A stretch of DNA of 64,000 nt from Myoxocephalus aenaeus. Taxonomy: Eukaryota > Chordata > Actinopteri > Perciformes > Cottidae. The stretch covers positions 5,871,001-5,935,000 of the forward strand of contig JBAMJR010000040.1 in NCBI GenBank assembly GCA_038501785.1, in the 5' to 3' direction. Both the position numbers and the translations under genes were made by a program. The notes under the pieces are model-generated. The model was not told the origin of the DNA. It did no database searches and saw only the letters and a list, made by a program, of their open reading frames with translations. Within the stretch, counting starts at the first letter, position 1. Every line of letters begins with the position of its first letter. Shown here piece by piece: positions 56,087-64,000 of the stretch.

Positions 56087-56710
56087 CAGCGGTCCCCAAC
56101 CCCCGGGCCGCGGCCTGGTACCGGTCCGTGGGTGCCTTGGTACCGGGCCGCAGAGAAAGAAATTATGAAGAAAAGAAAAAAGTCGGGAAAATGTTTTATT
56201 TTGAAAGATGACCGGATATATCCGTCTGTGCGTAGCCTCAAACGTTACATTACCCCAAAAATGAAACTTAAAAGTCCGTTTCAACTCTGTGTTCTGGATT
56301 AAAATCAAGGCAGTATACTGAGATCGCCAAAAAAGCTCTGAAACCCTGCCTCCATTTCAACATCCTGTCTTTGTGAAGCGGGTTTTAATGAAGTGACAGA
56401 GTGCACATAAAGGTTTAAGTTACGGAGTAGAGTCAGTAGACTGGACATAAACACGTCGGGGGTCGGTCTTTTTCTCCCGTCACCCCGAGACGGGACCGGC
56501 TCGTAGCAGAGAAACAAGCTCAGGGCTCTCACTAATGCAGCGTAATGGTGAGTTGTATCTTTATGCACTTTATAATTGTCTTTATGCCGGTCGTATCATT
56601 TACGTCATATTTATTACGTCATATTTATTACGTCATATTTTTCGCCAGTCCGTGAAAGTATTGTCTGACACAAAACCGGTCCGTGGCTCAAAAAAGGTTG
56701 GGAACCGCTG
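56087..56710. mobile_element. hAT-type non-autonomous DNA transposon, 624 bp
   Basis: The ends are CAGCGGTCCCCAACC (56087) and, inverted, CAGCGGTTCCCAACC (ending 56710). A perfect 8-bp target duplication ATCTAAAT flanks it (56079-56086 and 56711-56718). It contains a three-copy TTACGTCATATTTAT tandem (about 56598-56641). A related, older copy is nested at 12000-12475. Confidence 0.93.
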
Positions 56711-57487
56711 ATCTAAATTACAAGGACGAGAGAGGTTTTTCTGTAAACAGCAAACATTTAGTAAATGATCTACAAATACTGGTGTAGAGAGAAAATGTTC
56801 AACAAGTATTGTTTTAAAGTCTATCCACGTTTGTGTATAATAGCCTTAAGCTTGCTAAAAAAAAAAAAACATCTGGTAATTTTCACCTCATATGTTTTTA
56901 GTTGTATAGCCTGATCGTTCAGTCACAGGGTTTAGGTAAAAAATAAATATTAAAAAATTAAATAATAGGGCAGACAGATGTCTGTAATGCGGCTGAGATT
57001 ACTCTTCACGCTCATCAAGATTACAATGTCATTTTGGTATTAAAGGCATCTGCTTAAGCATGAAAACATATGAGATGTAGTGGATCAAAAGGAGGGAAAG
57101 CAGGCTGCTTATACTCTACTTTCGGTCCAAAAATGACAGCTTAGCCTCTTTTTATGCACTGAAATAATATCCCAACCAATCATCAAACATGTCAGCATGA
57201 AAAACACAGAAGCTGTAGACCGGCAGTGGATGGCTTTTTGCACAGCTCCTGGCATTCTGGGTGTGGATAGATGTAAGTAAATGCCAAAATGATGTACCAG
57301 CAGCTGAGAATGCAATCATGAGTAAAAAAAAACAACAACACACCTAAACCACACCAGCGAAGACAATCTTGTGTTAGGTTAAAGCAGGTCCACGATCCAG
57401 CATTCTGGATTGAGGAACTGTTTTGCAGACCTAGACTGAAGAAGAAAAAAAAACATAACCTACCACCTACATTCCAAAACACATAAA

Positions 57488-57493
57488 CCCCCC

Positions 57494-57541
<48 letters not shown>
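57488..57541. repeat. C23 run followed by (AC)n
   Basis: Twenty-three C (57488-57510) then about 15 AC units. Confidence 0.95.
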
Positions 57542-57545
<4 letters not shown>

Positions 57546-58016
57546 GTGATTTGTAGATGACTCCATCTACAAAACAAGCTCCTATCCGAAATCAACAGGG
57601 AGACTATTTTTTACTGTGTGAGCTCACCATCTACTAGCGTAAACCCCAGAATGAGCGTGAATACATGCTTCAAGCTGCACTTGGAAGCATCATTTTGTCA
57701 AATTACCCTCATCTTCTTAAATCCCAATGCACGTTATTGTTTGGTGTTGACAGATGGTTACTGCTAGAAAAATGCAGCCTAAAACAGCAGTGAACGATTA
57801 CTACATACCAACAAAGATATTACCTCTTGTGGAAATTAGGGGAAACGTATTAAGTGAAGCCGCCTCAGCAGCTGTTTGCACAAACACACTGTGGACTCCA
57901 GCTTCCACTTTTGTATTTACTTTTCTGTGTTTACTTATGCATTTCTATATATTGTGTAATGTTATCTGCAGCACCAGCTAAAAGGTCTAGCAGCTTTATA
58001 AGGGGGTAAACCACTA

Positions 58017-58050
58017 AAATGGTGTTTGAAGACAGTTTCAAACACCATTT
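58017..58050. repeat. Perfect 14-bp hairpin AAATGGTGTTTGAA
   Basis: Left arm 58017-58030, 6-base spacer GACAGT, right arm 58037-58050. The phrase TTTGAAGACAGTTT occurs twice here as an overlapping direct repeat (58025 and 58048). Confidence 0.9.
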
Positions 58051-58407
58051 GAAGACAGTTTGGCAAGATATTTAGTTATTAATTAAACTCACCAAAGTCA
58101 AACATTGCCCCATGTCAACAACAATAGCAAGTTAGGAAAAATTAAAATCGTAAAGATTTGACAAATCTCAGTTTATAGACTGAGGGCCAAGACAGGCAGG
58201 ATTACGGCTCTCTTCCTGCAATAACAGATGGGCTGGCTTCCGTCACACACACTGCTTGAGGGCCAATCTGGGAGTCAACCTCCTTCACAAACAACCAGCC
58301 AGGCGTTTGGCCACAACACAAATAAACACACATCGTAAACAAATGCTTAAAAATTGCTCAAGAATATTATTGGTTGCCATTAAGTAGGTGTTTCAATTGG
58401 ATTTGTT

Positions 58408-58433
58408 GGGGGGGGGGGGGGGGGGGGGGGGGG
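58408..58433. repeat. G26 homopolymer
   Basis: Uninterrupted G run; its length is probably uncertain in the assembly. Confidence 0.9.
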
Positions 58434-60890
58434 TTAGAGCTGCTACAAATTGCGTTTTAAAACAAATATAAAATCGACAATTGAGTTGTTACATCACTAT
58501 ATAAAAAAATGTATTTGTAGTAAATGGATGTGTACCGAGGATTGGGTCATTAAACTTTGAAAGCTAAAAATACAAAAAATGAAGACCTGAAAATAAGCTC
58601 GCAGTAACTACATCGACCAACAGATGATGGTTTCACTGCACAGACATATATTTAAAATTCTTCACCAGCATGCAGGCAAACCTTCTGATACAAGTCACTG
58701 AGCAGCGAGTCAGGGGTATTATTACTGGCGGACCCGGGTGCCATCAGATACGTGCTACTGTTTGAGACCGCAGAGGCCTACTTGTGCCGCGTGTCCTCTT
58801 GACACGTGGTCTGCCTGGCTTGTATCCTCACTCTCATGTCTAATAAGAAGAGGCTGCTTGCTTGTGCTGTTTTTTTTTTGGTTATTTTAATATCCCTGCC
58901 GCTAGACCCAAATGCTTAGCAAAGAGCAATCTACACACAAGCTCTTATTGCTTTAGCCTCATCGACTATCACAAATGATTAAAAGCCTGCTGGAACTGGT
59001 TCACGTCAGAAACATCTGGTGGCCAGAGGACTTTCAAGGAAATCAATAAGGATCGTGAGCAAATAACACATTTACGGGGATTTCTTCAGAGTGGGCGAAG
59101 GGCATAAAATTAGACTCTCCATTTTCCATTTCAGGCTTCTGCTTGGCCTCCCTTCCTTCTCACTCAAACAGACGCTGTGTACTGGAGTGTGGAAAATATT
59201 TATAGAACATATAATCAACTATTGAAAACTAATCCAAGAAGTACGACATGGACATCTTCAAATCTTTGTTGTCTTGTCCAAAAGAATTAAAAAAAATATT
59301 TAAAAAGCTACTTGATACTGGATGACTTATTCCTAATCAGAAAACTTTATCCCTGGAGCCTTTCACACAAAAACACGGCAGAACATGATATGAATGTACG
59401 TTCCATGACCCTGTAAGGAGATTATTGTATCCAATTATCGTGGATCATCATACTCACACCCCATGATCTTCCGCCCACTTTTGAACATGCTGGAAGCTGT
59501 TCGAGCCCAGTGAGCCGGGACAGCGATAGCCTCGCTCTGCTAAAACCAGCAGGACCATCGGAAATCCTGAGCGCTATAAAGCCGTCATCCTACTGACAGG
59601 GGAGTGAACCTTTTCTAGCACGGTCATAGTATTTGGTTTGCTGTGAACTTTGCTCTCCGTTTTGGAACATGCAGTTCTATTCTCCTCGGTTCGTTTTTTT
59701 TTTTTTTGACAGATGTTGCTCAAGAACTGGACAAGCATGATGCCTTATCTGTAAAAAATAAATAAAACATACTGGCTTGGTGAGCTAAAGAAATTAAAGT
59801 TCTGATCCTCCAAGAGGACTGTGTTTCAGGTCAATACATTACTTTGTGTAATAATGGGGCATTGTCATGTCACATAATCAGTAGTGAGAGGAAGCTTTGA
59901 TCATTCCTTTTGTTTGCTAAGGACAGTCTCTCGCAAAATGGGTTTAACTGACAACTGTAAACCCAAACTGCTGGGCTTTTATTTAGTCCAGGCCTAGAGG
60001 CTCAAGTCAAACGTCATTTAAAAAGCCAGTATTCAGTCAAATGTTGCTGAATGCGCATTACGAGCTCTCAACCCCAATTTGTATTAACTTAACTTTTGGT
60101 TACAAATCATTCAATCTTATCCAGCGACGCAATCATCCCGTAATCATCCAATCAGCCATTGTCTGTGTGATATAGTGAAGTATGAAGTACCCGATGTGGT
60201 AATAGCTACTCAAGTCTAACCTGGGCCCTCACCGTGCTGTAATTAGGCTACCTGCAATCAATGATCTACAGGCTAAAAACCCAAAACTACTTACACAACT
60301 TCGACATCACCATACTTACACGTTCACTTAAATGTTTTACCTGTTTGATGGTCACCGTCTGCTCCACAAACAGTGATAGAAGCCAGCCAGATGTCTGCCT
60401 GCTTATCACGTCTACAAGCTTAACTACAGATTGCAATGACATGTGGCACAACTGTAGTATCGTGGCCATGGACGTATATCGCCTGCGCATGTTTTATCTT
60501 TGCACATGCTAATTGTTACCTTCCTGCGAGGGAAAACAGTGAAATCAGAAAATGTGTCCCCTATCCATGTCCGTGTCCATGACCGGGAAACCAGAAGCAG
60601 AAGTGTTATTTAAGACAAATACATTTTCAAACTGACGAGAAGAATACATCTAGATCTTAAAATAAGAACAGCACCGTCGCATGGATCTCACTGTCTGACA
60701 ATAAAGACGTGCTAGCATTACCCGAATGGTCTAGACGGAAACTGCATCACTCGATAAATAAAGCATGTCCTGTTTAGCTGGTTTAACTGTTGGTATAGTG
60801 ATGTACAGTAGAGACAGAAAGACCCACAAAGACAGGGAAGGAGAGGAAGCAGCTCCTACCTCATGCTACATAAACGCATCAGATGGTGAA

Positions 60891-60914
60891 GGGGGGGGGG
60901 GGGGGGGGGGGGGG
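60891..60914. repeat. G24 homopolymer beside the candidate promoter
   Basis: Uninterrupted G run directly followed by GGAGCGGAGCGGAGC-like sequence. On the mib2 coding strand it is a C run. Confidence 0.9.
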
Positions 60915-61256
60915 AGCGGAGCGGAGCTACCGGTGGTCCTACCGGTTTCCAGCAAGATATAATAAAAAATAAAAATAAACGCCTCCTCAGGGCTGAAGTC
61001 CTTTTCGGATTAACTCCCTGAATGAACCGGCCCAGGAGGAGGAGGAGGAGGAGGAGGGGATACAGTGGGTGAAGGACGAGGGTAACCAGGCCGGTATTTT
61101 CAGAGATGCGATATGCAGTCGCAAGCCGTCTCACAGAAACGGCGTTCGGCTGCACAGGCGTACAGCCCGGCTCTAAAGGATCAGAGCTAGAGGAGAAAGA
61201 GGAGAGTGCCTTGCTGCTGGAGGATGAGGCCAGCATTTAGTCCTTTGTGCGTTGTG

Positions 61257-61373
61257 TCAGCAAGGATTACCACCGTGGTGGTGGTAGTGGAGGAGGAGAG
61301 GGAAGAGGATAGCCAGGGACAGCAGCTGCCCGACGAGCACTGCATTCAGGTCGACGTACCCTTGCTCTCTCAT
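61257..61373 (-). CDS. Small open frame, 38 residues, possible membrane micropeptide (doubtful)
   Basis: The ATG at 61373 opens MREQGYVDLNAVLVGQLLSL, then AILFPLLLHYHHHGGNPC and a stop. The layout is a polar N-terminus of about nine residues, one hydrophobic segment of about 18 (AVLVGQLLSLAILFPLLL) and a short His-rich tail. The frame is open upstream without another ATG. I do not recognise it. It sits inside the putative promoter/leader, so it may be an upstream frame of mib2, a separate micropeptide, or chance. Confidence 0.2.
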   Translation of the reverse strand: MREQGYVDLNAVLVGQLLSLAILFPLLLHYHHHGGNPC

Positions 61374-61600
61374 TAAAAACAGGCCAGTGGGCTTCGCTCC
61401 GCGTAGGACTCCTCCGATGCTATATTCCAAAACACAAAGGACGCGAGCGCCGGTGGCACGCGTGTGAAACCGACGCACCGCGTTTACTGATCAGTATGTT
61501 ACAAACACATGCGCATCGAGCGCGACATAAGGATGTGCAGCCCTTTCATAGCGCGCGGGGGGACAGCGTTTGCTCTGCTGCCAATGAGCAGACAAGCGCA

Positions 61601-63170
61601 GGACAGAGGGAAGGGGGGGAGGGGCGATATGTTTCGGGGGAGGGTCTTGTGTGTTGTTATTTTGTGTGGGTGTGTGTTGTGCACACACACAGACACACAC
61701 ACACAAACGGGAGGGGGGGGGGGGGGGAATAGGGGTGAGCCTGGAGGAGATTTTTGATGAATGGGCACCTGCCATGATCCTCATTTTTAGTCGCAAACTG
61801 GCTTGTGCAACCGCTGCTGGTGGGGAGTTGGCAACACCAGCCCAGAATCTCTTGCAGGCTCACACAGGAAAGAGGGAGGAGTGTGGGTGTGTGATTATGT
61901 GAATGTTTCCCCATGCTCTCCTAGCCTTGAACAATACTCCTTAATGTGTCCACAGCTGTGGGAGACCTTGACAATATGGCTTCCAAGACAACCAGGCCAA
62001 AACAGCATTCTGTTGATGCTGACACACTGGCATGAATGTACAATACGGTATTGCCGGGACACGAGCAGCGGATGAATGAACGGGGGCTTAGGCTGCGGTC
62101 GAGACACGGGCTCATAATGAAGTTTATTCCACCACACTCTCCCATCTTGTAAACAAAGCTGCCGCTGTCTGTGTAATAGGCTCGACGGTCCACATCACAC
62201 AAAAAGGGGGCATTCATTCATAGAGCTCCTCTTCAAATAGACGGTGACACACACACACACACACACACATGACGGCAGTCATCAGACCGGGAACACTGTT
62301 GTAATGTTGGTTGCTGGTGGCAGCCTGGAAAAAACACAAAGCTTAGCCGCTGGGATGCGAGGCGTGTCTGATCGACCAATCATTCTGGCTGCTAATCAAA
62401 CACTGTTTGGAACCTCGAGTAAATTACAAAGAGATTCGAGGGGACAGGAAACTTGTTTAGGACTGCAAAAGCCAAGTCAAACACTATACTATAGAAATAC
62501 TGCTTGAGCAAGCCATCGTTACTGCTCAAGCTATCAACTCGGCATGTCACCCTTTTTCTCGCTTATAAACACTAATCTGACCTGGATCTGCTGCTTCAAC
62601 TCGAGGCCATTCCTACGCGATCCTATCATCTAACAAACGGCTGCCACTGGCCACCACATAGTCCCACAGAGATCAAACTGGATGACTCTGGAGGTGCTGA
62701 CTCTCTCTCGGGGAAGCTGTCATCTTTGTAACTATTACAGGACTGGCTTGTGGCCAGAGGGCTGTTTGTCTGAATCCTTCTCAGTCCAGCTGGGAGGATC
62801 TCAGATCTGGCAGTGTCTCTCACCAGAGCACGCATGGCCTGTGACAGGATACACACATCAACATCAAAGAGGTGAGCGTTGGAATTGGGAAAAGTGCAGC
62901 AGATAGTGAGACACTGCAGACCAGAGGGCCCAAACACCACCGAAAGAGGAGTCGACCACCCCAGGAGGCGAGGGAGGAGACTTAGCTAACCCAGCGAGAG
63001 ACAAAGGCCACTCCACTACCCAGCCCACTCCGGGCTAACGTCCGGTTCGCAGGAAACTGAGGGATATGGCCTTCAGGCTACTTGCTCCATTGTGTCATCC
63101 CGGGATCAAGCTGCACTTGACTTGAACCTTAAACAGCAGCAGAATTGTACTGTTTTGTATCTGTTATATC
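61601..63170. other. Sequence between the candidate promoter and the terminal hAT
   Basis: No exon was recognised on either strand. It holds a G15 run (61713-61727) and a short (AC)n (62248-62269). Confidence 0.6.
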
Positions 63171-64000
63171 TAGGGCTGCAACAACGAATCGCTAAAAATC
63201 GATTATCAAAAGAGTTGGCAACGAATTTCGTTATCGATTCGTTGTGTCACGCGATTATTACGCCAGTCAATAAGTCACAGAGAAGAAAGGAAAAAAAAGA
63301 GCGGAGCAACTGTCCGCCAGTGTTTCTGAGATTGGAGTGAGACGCGGAGAAAAGTTGAGGTCGTGATCTTAGCAATAGAAGATCTTGGATGTGACGTGTC
63401 GAGTCTTAGCTAATCAGCGTTAAGATGTCTCCAGCGTCTTCATTTCCCTCAAACTTGTTTTTAATGGAAGCTAGTCGGCTTGCTATCACGTTAGCTAACG
63501 TGTTTGTGTTGTGAATTGTCGTTAAAGTTACTTTATGTTCCGTTACAGTTCAGTCTTGCTTGGAAAAAAACGTAACGTGATGAAACATACCGTAACCCCC
63601 CGGTCTGGTTCAGTTCACCAGTCACTAAACCGGCGATCTGGCTGCAGGTTTTTATTTTTTTACTCAAAGTAGAATGAATCAAATCACGTAGTTGTGCTTA
63701 GCCAACAACGTGATGTCGTGGTCATAAGAGGCCCAGGTATTGATCAGATGACGTGAATGAAAGAGTTTCAGGAAGAGGACGCTCTATATGTAGCGCAGCT
63801 TGATGCAGGGCTGAGATGAAGTGGAGGTGAAAACAGACGTGAGAGGAGCAGCACAGCTTCCCACTGTCCAGTGTTTCATACATATTGATAAAGCAGAGCA
63901 TGCTAAATGCAGCCTCTGCTCCAAGGAGATCAATTACAGTAAAAAAGGGCTCACATTTGGCAGATGTAAAGCATACATGTTTATTTTACCTAATTAACAG
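63171..64000 (+). mobile_element. hAT transposon, left end, running off the window
   Basis: It begins TAGGGCTGCAACAACGAATC, a start typical of hAT elements in fish, after the flank GTTATATC (candidate 8-bp target duplication). At 63826-63992 there is a frame with KTDVRGAAQLPTVQCFIHID, KAEHAKCSLCSKEINYSKKG and LTFGRCK, matching the BED zinc finger (CSLC knuckle) at the N-terminus of hAT transposases. The rest lies beyond 64000, so it is not known whether the transposase is intact. Confidence 0.75.
63826..63992 (+). pseudogene. hAT transposase N-terminal BED-finger fragment, partial
   Basis: The frame is open from an in-frame stop before 63826 to a stop near 63992 and includes the CSLC half of a BED zinc finger. 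The His ligands expected next are missing here. Either the frame is interrupted, or the coding part continues after a splice donor such as GTAAAG near 63966. No start ATG is obvious in the frame. Confidence 0.5.

Larger units (their letters stand above)
52609..60889 (-). other. Sequence upstream of mib2 coding exon 1 (probable first intron)
   Basis: No coding exon was recognised. It contains a repeat copy at 53140-53300, a large minisatellite (54550-55240), a hAT element (56087-56710), a hairpin (58017-58050) and long C and G runs. Because coding exon 1 begins with a good acceptor, this is most likely intron. Confidence 0.5.
60890..61600 (-). promoter_or_regulatory. CpG- and G-rich stretch, candidate mib2 promoter and 5' exon
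   Basis: This is one of few parts of the window with clustered CpG (for example the stretches around 61385-61480 and 61508-61565, including GCGCGCGG). A CCAAT box in either orientation lies near 61580 (ATTGG on the minus strand). It lies upstream of mib2 coding exon 1, which begins with a splice acceptor and so needs an upstream exon. No splice donor could be assigned with the right phase. It could equally serve a gene transcribed to the right, outside the window. Confidence 0.4.

Noticed and set aside
60856..61236. 126-residue minus-strand frame as a mib2 first coding exon
   Set aside because: It ends in poly-Pro and poly-Leu from G runs and GGA repeats, and no donor with the required phase 1 end could be found.

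Overview
The window looks like nuclear DNA of a ray-finned (teleost) fish. It has one split gene with short phase-consistent exons and GT-AG introns, many long CA/GT and AT microsatellites, and several hAT and Harbinger-like DNA transposons. There is no bacterial gene density, and no operon, CRISPR array or rRNA was seen. The species cannot be named from the sequence alone.

The only protein-coding gene I can support is mib2 (mind bomb 2, an E3 ubiquitin ligase of the Notch ligand pathway), read on the minus strand. I placed 18 coding exons between 52608 and the stop codon at 22649. Every splice phase matches its neighbour, and the joined frame is open throughout. From the ATG at 52435 it encodes 959 residues: MIB/HERC2, ZZ zinc finger, MIB/HERC2, Mib-repeat region, about nine ankyrin repeats, and two C-terminal RING fingers. 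Two RINGs rather than three, plus the C-terminal tail, identify mib2 rather than mib1. The 3' untranslated region probably runs to about 20.25 kb. The promoter and any 5' untranslated exon are probably in the CpG- and G-rich stretch at 60.9-61.6 kb, but this is inference.

Layout: 1-20.2 kb is gene-poor, with a nested hAT transposon pair at 11.57-12.65 kb, microsatellites and scattered repeats. 20.2-22.65 kb is the likely mib2 3' UTR. 22.65-52.6 kb is mib2, with a foldback hAT (39.5-40.98 kb) filling most of one intron and a Harbinger-like element (48.85-50.14 kb) in another. 52.6-60.9 kb is upstream or first-intron sequence, with a 0.7 kb TGTGTCCC minisatellite (54.55-55.24 kb) and a second hAT (56.09-56.71 kb). 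61.6-63.17 kb shows no gene, and the window ends inside another hAT element (63171 onward) that keeps a BED-finger coding stretch.

I did not find a novel multi-gene system. The more interesting points are the internal architecture of the transposons (nested, foldback and Myb-remnant), microsatellites directly beside mib2 splice sites, an in-frame exon that splits RING 1, and a short membrane-peptide frame in the putative promoter or leader region.
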